Assembly: GCA_934254985.1 (NCBI GenBank)
Contig: CAKQMS010000011.1
Span: 1 to 64,000, forward strand
Origin: an uncultured Prevotella sp.
GTDB taxonomy: Bacteria > Bacteroidota > Bacteroidia > Bacteroidales > Bacteroidaceae
DNA length: 64,000 nucleotides
Direction of reading: 5' to 3'
In this document: piece by piece, positions 25,187 to 33,807 of the stretch
Layout of the letters: every line of letters starts with the position of its first letter
Position numbering within the stretch: position 1 is the stretch's first letter
Made by a program: the position numbers and the translations under genes
The notes under the pieces: generated by a model
What the model was told of the DNA's origin: nothing
What the model saw: only the letters and a program-made list of their open reading frames with translations
Database searches by the model: none

Positions 25187-27298
25187 ATGGCTAACAATAT
25201 TTTTCTAAAACACGTAATTAATCATATGGAGACAATGTTAAAGGATAACATTCTCAACGAAAACATTTTGCGCAGGTGTATGCCTGTAATCTTCACCGTC
25301 ACTTCGGCTGGCGAACTGAAAGAAGGCAATGCCATGGGCAAAGCCGAAGGCTATATCCTCATTCCCGACAACTGGGAGATAGAGAATAGTGCCGACATAG
25401 AACTGCAGAGCGAAGAGACCGAAAACTGGGGAACTGTAAGAATCATGAAGCTCGACAAGGGCGACGTGGGGCCATACCGTATCATCAACGAGGACGACGA
25501 ATTCATCGACTTCTTCCCAAACAGCAAACCTGCCGAGACTGTAGTAGAATATAGTCCGGAATGCAAATCGCCATACATCAAAGAACCTCTATATCTCGAA
25601 GGCGACGTGAAATTCATCAAACGCCAAGAGGGCAAAGAAGACAAAGAGATTAGAATGGCAATGGTGATGTTCCGCAGAGAGGATTCTGCCAAGTGGGTCG
25701 ACGACGCTCCGCTTGGATATATCTATGGTCGAGCTCTGACCATGGACGACGACTTCGTGTGCCCTGTCAGAATGCTCCACCTCGGCATCTCGGCATCCGA
25801 TCTTGTTGAAATCGTCGACAACGACGACAATCAAATATCCTTCAAGCTCCATTGGCCTCATGGCAAAGTCGAGGTGTTGGGACGCGAAAAGGTGAAGGGC
25901 GTTTATACCGTCGACAAGGCTTCGCTTGGTGCAAGCCGTGCCGTAACATGCGTATTCTCACCAAAGGGCACCAAGCGCAGCTTCAACGTCAGAATCATCA
26001 TGCCTATGTCTGGCTTCTGCCTCACCCACGGCGAAGATACTATCGAGCAGGGCGTGTTCACCCTACCGTTCATGCAACTTGCCAACTATGGCTTCGAGTT
26101 CCCTGGCGGCAATGGCGACGACCGTCTCGCCATACTCTTCGAAAACAACAATACCACCTTGCAATACATTCGCACTCACAACGACACCCTGGCTGTGAGA
26201 AACATGAACGACATGCAGGAAAAACTTGGCGAAGTGCCTACAAGCGGCACCATGGCAGACCTGCTCTTAGGCGACGAATACATAGGCAATGTGCTTGAGA
26301 AAACAGCCGGCAACTGGAACAAAACCCGCCTAAACATCATGATCAAGCATAAGGACGAGCGCTGGCGCATACATCTTGCCAACTATCCTTACCGCCTTGA
26401 GTTCGAAGATGGCGAATGGACCGTTATGTCGAAAGCCTTCAAAACTCCAGTAACCGAAGCTCTGCCACTCATGGCTATCGACCTCGACATCGACGGCATC
26501 AAGTCTACAGGCATCGCACTTGAGCAAACTTCTGAAGGCAAATACATCTTGCCTGCCGAGGCAGCCGACTGGAACAACGTGCTGATATATTGCAAAGACA
26601 AGGGAGTGGTTTATCCAAAAGCATTCGAAATACACGAAGGCAGAAAGCGCAACATCGTCGACATGCTCGAAGATGGCTCATTCATGAATCCTGCTTGGCG
26701 CGACGTTGTCGAAGCCTTCGACAGAGCCGAAGAAATGGAATGGCCATACGATGCCGTGCCATGTCTCGACATGCTCTCCGACCTCCCTTCCCTACTCTAT
26801 AAGTTTGCATTCCATGAGTTCATGCTCTCGCAAGTAGATGGCGACACCAGCCATCGCCTGGAGCGTCTCTTCAAGTTGCAAGCCGACCTTGCCTTCCAAT
26901 GGTTCTGGCTTGGCGACCTCGACCGCAACCACAGCAAACTTGCTCATCTTATGGATGCCGACAACGCCAAGTTCCACACCCTCTTTACAGCCTGGATAGA
27001 GAAAACCTTCGGCTCTGCCGACGATATTCCTACCGACGACGAGTCTGTAAACATGCAGATGGCTTTGCTCTACAACCAGTTCGAGAGCTTCATCTCAGAG
27101 CTTGAAGCAAAGTCGAAGAACGACAAGACAACCGAAACTCCTGATGTGCTCGAAGTACGTCGCAACGTGCGCCGCATCTCCAAGGTCAGAGACCTGCTCC
27201 TCAACCACATCGAGGGCGTCATGCCTCTTTGGCAGGTTCCTCACGACGACCGCAAGGAGTTGCTCCACATCTATCGCAATTTCAATAGCGAGTTCTAA
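25187..27298 (+). CDS. Large uncharacterised protein, Bacteroidales type
   Basis: The 703-residue protein (ATG 25187; 25226 is an alternative, both after the -7 box) has no signal peptide or membrane segment and is strongly acidic. The N-terminal two thirds are beta-rich with Ig-like strands (GDVKFIKRQEGKEDKEIRM, FKLHWPHGKVEVLGREKV). The C-terminal third is helical, containing VEAFDRAEEMEWPYDA and a Leu-rich bundle ending VRDLLLNHIEGVMPLW. I do not recognise a catalytic motif. It is monocistronic with its own terminator and borders the accessory island. Large cytosolic proteins of this layout occur in phage-defence islands, but that is only a speculation here. Confidence 0.8.
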   Translation: MANNIFLKHVINHMETMLKDNILNENILRRCMPVIFTVTSAGELKEGNAMGKAEGYILIPDNWEIENSADIELQSEETENWGTVRIMKLDKGDVGPYRIINEDDEFIDFFPNSKPAETVVEYSPECKSPYIKEPLYLEGDVKFIKRQEGKEDKEIRMAMVMFRREDSAKWVDDAPLGYIYGRALTMDDDFVCPVRMLHLGISASDLVEIVDNDDNQISFKLHWPHGKVEVLGREKVKGVYTVDKASLGASRAVTCVFSPKGTKRSFNVRIIMPMSGFCLTHGEDTIEQGVFTLPFMQLANYGFEFPGGNGDDRLAILFENNNTTLQYIRTHNDTLAVRNMNDMQEKLGEVPTSGTMADLLLGDEYIGNVLEKTAGNWNKTRLNIMIKHKDERWRIHLANYPYRLEFEDGEWTVMSKAFKTPVTEALPLMAIDLDIDGIKSTGIALEQTSEGKYILPAEAADWNNVLIYCKDKGVVYPKAFEIHEGRKRNIVDMLEDGSFMNPAWRDVVEAFDRAEEMEWPYDAVPCLDMLSDLPSLLYKFAFHEFMLSQVDGDTSHRLERLFKLQADLAFQWFWLGDLDRNHSKLAHLMDADNAKFHTLFTAWIEKTFGSADDIPTDDESVNMQMALLYNQFESFISELEAKSKNDKTTETPDVLEVRRNVRRISKVRDLLLNHIEGVMPLWQVPHDDRKELLHIYRNFNSEF

Positions 27299-27325
27299 TA
27301 TTAATTGGAACTTAAAGAATAACAC

Positions 27326-27364
27326 AAGGGTAGCAGCATCATCATCGATACTGCTACCCTTTTT
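27326..27364 (+). terminator. Terminator after the 703-residue gene
   Basis: An 11-bp perfect stem (27326-27336 with 27351-27361) is followed by a T run; it marks the left border of the accessory region. Confidence 0.85.
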
Positions 27365-27389
27365 GTAGTTAATAGCAAGTTGGAGAGAT

Positions 27390-29954
27390 TTACGATTCTT
27401 TCAACTTATAAGCTGGCGTATCGTTGATATCTTCATATAGCTTGCGGTATTGTCCTTTGCTTATTCTTTCGACTATACCTAAGTTGACAATATTTGACAA
27501 TGAAGACATAGCACTATTTCTGCTACTATAATTCCTCTCAAACTCATCAATCGTAAATGTTTCTGAGAGGCTTTCGAAGAATACGGCAAACTTGCTTTTG
27601 CGGATTCTTGGGCGCACATCTTCTGCAATCTTCTCCTTCGCCTGCTCTATCTTCGAGCCGAAGAGGTAGATCTGAATGTACATCAGATAGTCGCCTATGA
27701 GTTTCGCAAACTTCAGGTCGTCGGCTTGCACTCGCCACTTGCCAGTTTGTCTGAAGTTTTGATACTCTCGCATCACGATTCTCGGTATGGTGTAGCGCAT
27801 CATGTAGATAGGCACACGCTTGCGGAAATAGTCCACCAACTCGTCGTCCTCCAGTCGTGCCATGTCGCATTGACGCTTGCACCAGTCATAGCAATAGTCC
27901 ACGAGTTCAGGAACGTCTATCTCGCCCTCTATATCTTGCAATATGGCTCCCCATTTTTCCAAAGGCGAGTCTTCTTCGATGGTCTTTTTTCTGCCCGATT
28001 TGTCTATCATTTTGTAATCATTATTCGGCATTACCCAGATAGACAGTCGGGTTACAAAACCGTCGTTGATGTCGCCTTGCGCAAGCTTCTTGCGGAGTCC
28101 GTCCATGGTGGATGTCATCACCTGGTTCCAGTTACATTGAATGATACCGTTCGTTGATTGTGCGTTGGCAAAATCCACGCCCGCATATTCGTTTTGGAAC
28201 GACTTTAGCTCAATATCGTGCTTGCCTGCCCATGAGCCTACTTGCGCTCTCAGGGCGGTAGCCAATTCCGACTCCATGGTGTATAGATGCAGGTGCATCT
28301 CTCTGCCCTGAACTTCCGCCTTGGCATCCATAGAGCGCTTGTAGAACACGGCATTCGAGATTGACGAGGGCACATAGCGGATTACGGGATGCTCCACAGG
28401 CAGCGCATCTTTCTTAGCCTCTTTCGACGACTGCTGGCGCTTCTGCTGTTCCTCCTTCATCTGCTGCTCCCATGCTCGTCCGGCAGCATCTTGGTCGCGG
28501 AGCAGCTTCATTATCGCCTTGTCTTGGCGAATGGCAAACGATTTTCCCGACGCAGGATTACCTATCACATACACTATATACGAAAGGCGATAAGGGTTGC
28601 CATCGTAATGATACCAATAGCATTTTGTAAGATAAGTTCCGAACATGGCTCCTGCCGTCAGCACTCCGCCAAGCTTGTTGAAATCGTCAATATCTCTTAC
28701 CGCCTCCTTATATCCTCCGTCAAGCAGAGGTTCAAGCTCTTTCCACCAATATGCGTAGTCGATTCGAGCTTGCTCCACAGGGAGTCCAGACTTTGAGGCT
28801 CCGAGGTTGATACCACAACCCTCACATGCCATTCGGATATATTTGGGGAATCCTGCATAGGCAGGCTGAGATATATTTGAACTGACGATATCTTGGATTT
28901 CCTTGATTCCTCGTTCGCTTGCCACTTCGGTTCCAGCCTTCGACAGCATAAGCACATGCAGCAGGAGTCGCTTATCGAAATCGCAGATGTAGCGAAAATT
29001 CCGAGCCATTGACAGCAGCCATGCGTGACGCGTTCCAGTACCAGGGTCGCCATTTTTTTGCTTGACATATTCTTCGACAATCTTACGGTATGGCACCTTT
29101 TCAAAGCAGATGTTTCCTTCTTCATCTCGTTCCAGGTTTTTGCAGTTATTTACATCCCAGTCGTCGCCAACTTCTTGTCCAGCCACGCTCCCAACCTTAG
29201 CTGCAGGTTCATCACACGGCTTACTATCCACTCCATTGCCAACGCCACGGCCCCAGCCATTACCATTACCACTACCGGCACTATCAGCACCAAACAAACT
29301 GCCAGATGAGTCGCCAGTTCGGTAAGCGTCGCCATATTTTCTTTCAAATTCCTTGTTGTCATAAGTAAATATTTTATCGTTGATATAAAGTATGTCGTCG
29401 GTTGTAGAGATGAACGACAATCTCGAAGCATCCTTGCATGCTTCATCGGTTTCCATGCCCAGTTGCGCAGCCAGCCATCGAGCGTTGTCAATCAAGTTGC
29501 CACGCTCGGCATCAGCCATCGCCACCAGCTTTAGTCCCAAGCCCGAAGGAGTGACGTAGGCAAGCAGCACTCCGAGTTGTTCCATCCTCGCCCGTGAGCC
29601 CCAGTCGGCATATACCTGTCGTGGATTTTCCACATGGTCGAAGTCGCACATATACAAGCCGTTAAGCTGCGCTGCACTCTGTTTGCGCCATCTTCCCGGT
29701 ATGCCTCGTTTGGATTTCGACTCCACAAATGTGGCTTGAAACAACATTCCCGGCAAGCCCTTTTTCAAGGCTTGCCTCTCCCTTTCTGCTTTCTTCCTCA
29801 CCTCGTCGGGAGCATCGGGGTCGAGGGTGGTCTTTGTCAGCCTACGAATTTCGCAAATCTTCTCCTTTACTCTTGCGTCTGCGAAGCAGGCGTAGAAGTC
29901 TTGGCGAGTTGCTGTCTGAGTTGGCTGAAGTAGGTTGCGTTGGATGCTAAACAT
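27390..29954 (-). CDS. BT4734-like/VirE-N and DUF3987 primase-helicase-like protein
   Basis: The 854-residue protein has an N-terminal BT4734/VirE-N type domain (about 1-215; NGLYMCDFDHVENP and YVTPSGLGLKLVAMAD resemble the acidic and SG-x-G-x-K steps of archaeo-eukaryotic-like primases), a Gly/Asn-rich linker (about 225-255), and a DUF3987-type P-loop ATPase with Walker A IGNPASGKS and Walker B-like LYTMESEL. Such proteins are found in Bacteroidales mobile islands and are thought to act in DNA replication or processing. Its first 88 nt overlap the upstream gene in another frame. It is the last of four genes read leftward. No deletion is evident. Confidence 0.82.
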   Translation of the reverse strand: MFSIQRNLLQPTQTATRQDFYACFADARVKEKICEIRRLTKTTLDPDAPDEVRKKAERERQALKKGLPGMLFQATFVESKSKRGIPGRWRKQSAAQLNGLYMCDFDHVENPRQVYADWGSRARMEQLGVLLAYVTPSGLGLKLVAMADAERGNLIDNARWLAAQLGMETDEACKDASRLSFISTTDDILYINDKIFTYDNKEFERKYGDAYRTGDSSGSLFGADSAGSGNGNGWGRGVGNGVDSKPCDEPAAKVGSVAGQEVGDDWDVNNCKNLERDEEGNICFEKVPYRKIVEEYVKQKNGDPGTGTRHAWLLSMARNFRYICDFDKRLLLHVLMLSKAGTEVASERGIKEIQDIVSSNISQPAYAGFPKYIRMACEGCGINLGASKSGLPVEQARIDYAYWWKELEPLLDGGYKEAVRDIDDFNKLGGVLTAGAMFGTYLTKCYWYHYDGNPYRLSYIVYVIGNPASGKSFAIRQDKAIMKLLRDQDAAGRAWEQQMKEEQQKRQQSSKEAKKDALPVEHPVIRYVPSSISNAVFYKRSMDAKAEVQGREMHLHLYTMESELATALRAQVGSWAGKHDIELKSFQNEYAGVDFANAQSTNGIIQCNWNQVMTSTMDGLRKKLAQGDINDGFVTRLSIWVMPNNDYKMIDKSGRKKTIEEDSPLEKWGAILQDIEGEIDVPELVDYCYDWCKRQCDMARLEDDELVDYFRKRVPIYMMRYTIPRIVMREYQNFRQTGKWRVQADDLKFAKLIGDYLMYIQIYLFGSKIEQAKEKIAEDVRPRIRKSKFAVFFESLSETFTIDEFERNYSSRNSAMSSLSNIVNLGIVERISKGQYRKLYEDINDTPAYKLKES

Positions 29955-30370
29955 TCTGATGATTTGTATAAAAGGTTAACAATTTTCTGAGTTAAATTCA
30001 AGTACAGGCGATAGTCTACGTTGATGGTGATTTGCAGCATACCCTTAGAGTTAGCCACAATTTTCAGCTCGTCGTTGTCCATCAGCCGCTTTCCCTTCAG
30101 GGCAGGCGGCAGCTTGTCTGCCCCCATACCCTTAGTGAGTTTCTTGAAGTCTTCGAACATCTCGGCAGCAGGATCAACAGCGTTTTTGTCCACCACCAGG
30201 TGGCACACCATAGACTGCTTCTCCACGCCAGCCGTTTCATACATCTTCGACTTCCTTGATTTCCTTACGCTTCGCTGCACAGGCTCGCCCTGCTGCGATG
30301 GTGTAAAGTCGAAACTGTTGTCAGGATTTATCGTAGCCGTGCCACGCACCTTTATTGCTTTTGTCTCCAT
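29867..30370 (-). CDS. Island protein of unknown function upstream of the primase-like gene
   Basis: The 167-residue protein is basic at the N-terminus (RSVRKSRKSKMYET) and helical at the C-terminus (LTQKIVNLLYKS, SQLRQQLAKTS). Its middle has KLPPALKGKRLMDND and a beta strand (MLQITINVDYRLYL). No family is recognised. It overlaps the preceding DUF5675 gene by 19 nt and the following primase-like gene by 88 nt, so translation of the three is probably coupled. A role as a replication accessory or DNA-binding partner is a guess from context. Confidence 0.65.
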   Translation of the reverse strand: METKAIKVRGTATINPDNSFDFTPSQQGEPVQRSVRKSRKSKMYETAGVEKQSMVCHLVVDKNAVDPAAEMFEDFKKLTKGMGADKLPPALKGKRLMDNDELKIVANSKGMLQITINVDYRLYLNLTQKIVNLLYKSSECLASNATYFSQLRQQLAKTSTPASQTQE

Positions 30371-30798
30371 TCTTCCGGTTCATTAATTGTAATTGTTATT
30401 GCTTTCTTTTCAGCCTTAAGCTTCTCCATCAGCGCATAGAAAGTCTTGGCGCTCGATGCTATAGTTCCCTCGATGGGGTTGCCCGTGATGACGTATGGTC
30501 TGCCCACCAATATGCAGCCTTCGGTATCTTTCGAGGTGTTGCCCACGTGCATCATTATACCTTGGAAACCAGGCACATCCATCAAGTATGGCATCACCTT
30601 TTTAAACTTCTGCGATGGCGCCATCATCACCCTGTAGTTGCCAGCCGGAATGGCAGTCTTGCCCTTCACTTTCTCTTCCCGTCTTAGGTTTCGCCAGCGT
30701 GGTTCCAAGGTGTGGCAGAAGTACACGCCGTTTATCATCAATATACCCTGAGTGAAGTCAGCGCCACGAAGTTGTCGCAAAATTTCCATTTCAATCAT
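30352..30798 (-). CDS. DUF5675 family protein
   Basis: The 148-residue protein matches the phage-associated DUF5675 family: TQGILMINGVYFCHTLEP, then KTAIPAGNYRVMM, and the signature IMMHVGNTSKDTEGCILVG with conserved His, Thr, Glu and Cys. The core resembles L,D-transpeptidase or lysis-type peptidoglycan enzymes of phages and islands, but activity is unproven. In related Bacteroidales islands this place is often taken by an N-acetylmuramoyl-alanine amidase, so a cell-wall role is a reasonable inference. An internal start at 30789 is also possible. It begins 2 nt after the stop of the SSB-like gene. Confidence 0.8.
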   Translation of the reverse strand: MIEMEILRQLRGADFTQGILMINGVYFCHTLEPRWRNLRREEKVKGKTAIPAGNYRVMMAPSQKFKKVMPYLMDVPGFQGIMMHVGNTSKDTEGCILVGRPYVITGNPIEGTIASSAKTFYALMEKLKAEKKAITITINEPEEWRQKQ

Positions 30799-30800
30799 GA

Positions 30801-31088
30801 TTACACGAAAGGCTTAAGTGAAACAATCTGAATGTTGTTAAATTTCCTTGCACCAGGCTCTTTGCCTTGCGACACACGGAATGTGACCTCTGCCTGCCAA
30901 AGAGTGTAGTTGGTGTCCACATGAGCGAAAGCCTTTGCAGCATCGCCAACCATTTCAGCCACCATCGTAGCACTACCGTTAGTTATCTCAAACTCTCTCT
31001 TTGCCAACAGCTTTACGCTGCCGTCAGTCTGTGTGAGCGGTATTTCACGAAGCTCACCGATACTCAATATTTTTACAAGTATTTCCAT
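30801..31088 (-). CDS. Small OB-fold/SSB-like protein, first gene of the island module
   Basis: The 95-residue protein is predicted to be all-beta: MEILVKILSIGELREI, KLLAKREFEITNG, WQAEVTFRVSQGKEPG and FNNIQIVSLKPF. The order of strands and the closing VxFxVxxxxxxxxxxNxIxxxxxxPF pattern resemble short single-stranded-DNA-binding or DUF3127 proteins. With the primase-like gene downstream, an ssDNA-binding role is a fair inference. The frame extends to 31250, but 31088 follows a good promoter (31199-31206) and gives the natural beta-strand start. Confidence 0.6.
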   Translation of the reverse strand: MEILVKILSIGELREIPLTQTDGSVKLLAKREFEITNGSATMVAEMVGDAAKAFAHVDTNYTLWQAEVTFRVSQGKEPGARKFNNIQIVSLKPFV

Positions 31089-31509
31089 GTCTTGAATATG
31101 TATTTTTGTGATTAATGTTTCATCCGCTTTTTTCGCATGCACATGGCGCCATAGATATTTGCACGAGCGAAGCACGAATGTTGTCTGTTTGACAGTTGCA
31201 AAGTTAGAGCATAAGCAAGGCTGGATAAAGAGAAAAACAAGGCGATTCAAGCTTTGTCCGATGCTTCCGAAACAACAAACACTTTTTGTCCGTGGTGTCC
31301 TGATAATTGCACCATGGTGTCTTTAACTGAATTTCCGATATTATCTTATTATTTGCATTAAAACAGCACTAAACATGCAATAAATTGGCAACAAAATAAC
31401 TTATGTTATGTCCATGAAAATAAGCACTTTACACAGCATAAAATCCCACTTTTGTTTTATAACTTTGTAATGCGAGCACATGTTGTGCCGCATAATATTT
31501 TTATTAATT
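31089..31509. promoter_or_regulatory. Divergent control region between the primase module and the first methyltransferase
   Basis: The 421-bp stretch has no gene. It holds a leftward -7 box TAACTTTG (31199-31206, about 105 nt of leader to the SSB-like gene), a rightward -7 box TAACTTTG (31460-31467), and an operator-like palindrome ATAACTTATGTTAT (31396-31409) 50 bp upstream of the rightward box. Neither box has an upstream TTTG at ideal spacing. Confidence 0.55.
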
Positions 31510-32478
31510 ATGATACAAAAAAGCTCTAAAGCTTTTACAGCTGTTGATTTGTTTTCAGGATGCGGAGGACTTTCACAAGGGTTTTCTTCTGCGGGTTTTA
31601 ACATCGTTGCTGCTGTGGAATTAGACCACAACGCTTGCATCACTTACAGGAGTAATTTTAGTCATCCTGTGATAGAGGGCGACATCACCCAAGATGACGT
31701 AAAGCAACAACTCTATAGCACCATTGGCAACACCAAAGTTGACGTGGTTATTGGCGGACCTCCTTGTCAGGGTTTTTCAACCTCAGGCAAGCGCAACGCC
31801 GAAGACCCTCGCAACAAACTATTCCATGTATATAAGGATATAGTTTCGACGCTACAACCACAAATGGTGTTGCTCGAGAATGTGAAGGGCATAACCACGA
31901 TGAGTGGCGGAAAGGTTGTTGAAGCCATACGCCAGCAGTTTGCAGACATGGGCTACACCATTTATATGAAGGTGCTTAATGCTGCCGACTATGGTGTGCC
32001 GCAACTGCGCGAGCGTGTGATATTCATAGGGTGCAAAAATGATTGCGGAAATCCATTCCCCGAACCTTTGTACACACCCGACAATTATGTTTCGGTAGCC
32101 ACAGCCATTGGCGACCTCGAGTCTCAACCTTTCAGCTATGACTTCAGCCACGAGTGTCCTAACCACTCATTGGAAATGAAACATCGATTAGCTACTGTGA
32201 AAGAGGGCGAAGGCTTGTATGCCAATCGCAAGGATTCCTGCCGAAAACTTTATTGGTCGAAACCTGCTTTCACCATAAAGGGCAACCATGGCAATTGCGC
32301 CATTCACCCACATCAAAACCGCACTATCTCTGTACGCGAAATGAGTCGTCTGCAATCGTTTCCCGACGATTTCGACTTCTCGCATGTGGCGAAACAATAT
32401 CAATATGTGCAAGTTGGCAATGCCGTGCCACCACTTATGGCAAAGCATATTGCAAACAAAATGTTGACATTGTTGTAA
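31510..32478 (+). CDS. DNA (cytosine-5) methyltransferase, orphan-like
   Basis: The 322-residue protein has the ordered C5-methyltransferase motifs: I (AVDLFSGCGGLSQGF), IV (GGPPCQGFS with catalytic Cys), VI (LLENVKG), VIII (QLRERVIFIG), IX region and X (VQVGNAVPP). It methylates cytosine within a site that cannot be read from sequence; the target-recognition stretch between VIII and IX is short. No endonuclease is recognised next to it. The start at 31510 (MIQKSSKAFTAVDLF) is preferred over 31480. Two unknown genes follow on the same strand, after 68 and 28 nt gaps. Confidence 0.93.
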   Translation: MIQKSSKAFTAVDLFSGCGGLSQGFSSAGFNIVAAVELDHNACITYRSNFSHPVIEGDITQDDVKQQLYSTIGNTKVDVVIGGPPCQGFSTSGKRNAEDPRNKLFHVYKDIVSTLQPQMVLLENVKGITTMSGGKVVEAIRQQFADMGYTIYMKVLNAADYGVPQLRERVIFIGCKNDCGNPFPEPLYTPDNYVSVATAIGDLESQPFSYDFSHECPNHSLEMKHRLATVKEGEGLYANRKDSCRKLYWSKPAFTIKGNHGNCAIHPHQNRTISVREMSRLQSFPDDFDFSHVAKQYQYVQVGNAVPPLMAKHIANKMLTLL

Positions 32479-32519
32479 AAAAATCCGTTTCCTGTTCATG
32501 TCATATCGCAGAAAAGTGT

Positions 32520-32527
32520 TACTTTTG
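32520..32527 (+). promoter_or_regulatory. -7 box ahead of the 176-residue gene
   Basis: TACTTTTG lies 20 nt before ATG 32547, so the second gene may have its own promoter beside read-through from the methyltransferase gene. Confidence 0.45.
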
Positions 32528-32546
32528 TAGCATATTTGAAAACGAC

Positions 32547-33077
32547 ATGACTGAACAGGAAACTTTATTGAAAGATTTCAACGACTACTTAAACGAAATT
32601 AAAAGTATAAGCAGTAAAGCACGCGGTAACTATATATCGTGGGCAAGATACCTTATGAAATATCATCATCTGGACGAGATGAACGATGAGGAAGATATAA
32701 ACAAGATTCTCAATATAGAGTTATCTCGACAGCATTTGCCAAAACGCAAGATTTACCGCACTATCCACGACCATAGCAATTTCAAGTCTACGCTCAGACG
32801 TTTTCTGCCATTTATGCAATGCTACAGACAGAAAATGGAATTGGAGAAAACACTCCATATCGACGAGATTATTGACATGATAGGACAGGTGGACACTTAT
32901 CGTAATGCGGAGGTGATAAACGAAGCTGTGAGGCTCATCGTGTTTCAAAAAAATATCATTCTTACCGACGAGCAAAAGAATCGTATGACCGAGAACCTAA
33001 GAAAATATCCTGCGCAAGGCAATTGCTATGTGCAGCATTTTGGACCACATTCCAATGCTAAAGTCATAAACACCTAA
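32547..33077 (+). CDS. Unknown protein with recombinase-core-binding-like N-terminus
   Basis: The 176-residue protein is all-helical and unrecognised. Residues about 5-85 (LKDFNDYLNEIKSISSKARG, then YISWARYLMKYH) resemble the SAM-like core-binding domain that precedes tyrosine recombinase catalytic domains, but no Arg-His-Arg-Tyr catalytic region follows. The C-terminal part (AEVINEAVRLIVFQKNIIL) is helical. The open frame extends back into the methyltransferase gene; ATG 32547 after the local -7 box is chosen. It could be a DNA-binding partner of the methyltransferase or a recombinase remnant. Confidence 0.6.
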   Translation: MTEQETLLKDFNDYLNEIKSISSKARGNYISWARYLMKYHHLDEMNDEEDINKILNIELSRQHLPKRKIYRTIHDHSNFKSTLRRFLPFMQCYRQKMELEKTLHIDEIIDMIGQVDTYRNAEVINEAVRLIVFQKNIILTDEQKNRMTENLRKYPAQGNCYVQHFGPHSNAKVINT

Positions 33078-33105
33078 TCCTCCCACTCTATCTAACCATA
33101 CCGCT

Positions 33106-33765
33106 ATGAGCGAAAAATATCAGAGCAAATATCAGCAGATATTCCACAAGGATGCAAACTGCGTAGTGATGAACGACCCTCATTTTCATGCTCCAGTAAC
33201 ACTCAATGCCGGAGAGGTTAAGGGCGTACCGGCATTTGACAATGAGGATATCGACGACGAGATAAAAGAAGACGGCGACGAGGCTTTGCCGTTAGCCCTT
33301 TCCAACATTATTTTCAAAGAATCCCTCTTTCATCAAGAACAAGAATTTCTTGATCTTAAAGCCACCATTGCCAGTTATGTTTCTACTTCAGCCACAGCCA
33401 CAAGCGATTGTATTGTAGCAAACAAGATGTGTGAATGGTACTACATAATGAAAGCTTTAGACGAGGCTAAGTTTTTGAATAGTGACAAGACCGACAACGC
33501 ATCGTTCGTTAGGCAGATGATGGCATGGTTTCCTGATATCCTTACATCGAGCAAAGACAGCGAAGACAAAACGGTGCGCAGCATAGCCAAGGCAATATCT
33601 GACGAAAGAAGAAAATGGCAGAAAGCCAATAAAAACATAGAGCCAACTATCAGGGATATGGGAGCATTGGCGCCACATACCGACGTTAGTCGCCACGACT
33701 GCCAACGAAGAATACGCACCACAATAGCTCTTTTCAAGGCGCTTGAAAAAATAAAAAGAGGTTAG
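33106..33765 (+). CDS. Unknown acidic island protein
   Basis: The 219-residue protein has an acidic N-terminal third (DNEDIDDEIKEDGDEALP) and a helical C-terminus (FVRQMMAWFPDILTSS, then IAKAISDERRKWQKANKN). The C-terminal arrangement, a 'short helix - Gly/Leu - D/S-x-F - W' step followed by a basic helix, recalls C-terminal domains of many Bacteroidota mobile-element proteins. No nuclease motif (PD-ExK, HNH, PLD) is visible. It lies 28 nt after the 176-residue gene and converges on the HIRAN gene across a shared terminator. Confidence 0.6.
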   Translation: MSEKYQSKYQQIFHKDANCVVMNDPHFHAPVTLNAGEVKGVPAFDNEDIDDEIKEDGDEALPLALSNIIFKESLFHQEQEFLDLKATIASYVSTSATATSDCIVANKMCEWYYIMKALDEAKFLNSDKTDNASFVRQMMAWFPDILTSSKDSEDKTVRSIAKAISDERRKWQKANKNIEPTIRDMGALAPHTDVSRHDCQRRIRTTIALFKALEKIKRG

Positions 33766-33790
33766 GGCTTTGATTATAACCTTAACCTCT
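33757..33790. terminator. Bidirectional terminator between the two modification operons
   Basis: The arms AGAGGTTA (33757-33764) and TAACCTCT (33783-33790) form an 8-bp stem; A-rich DNA on the left and T-rich on the right suit both converging operons. Confidence 0.6.
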
Positions 33791-33807
33791 CTCTATATAT
33801 ATGGGGG

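Noticed and set aside
32253..32546. Extended start of the 176-residue gene inside the methyltransferase gene
   Set aside because: The extra 98 residues lie fully in another frame of conserved methyltransferase sequence, and a promoter box lies just before ATG 32547.
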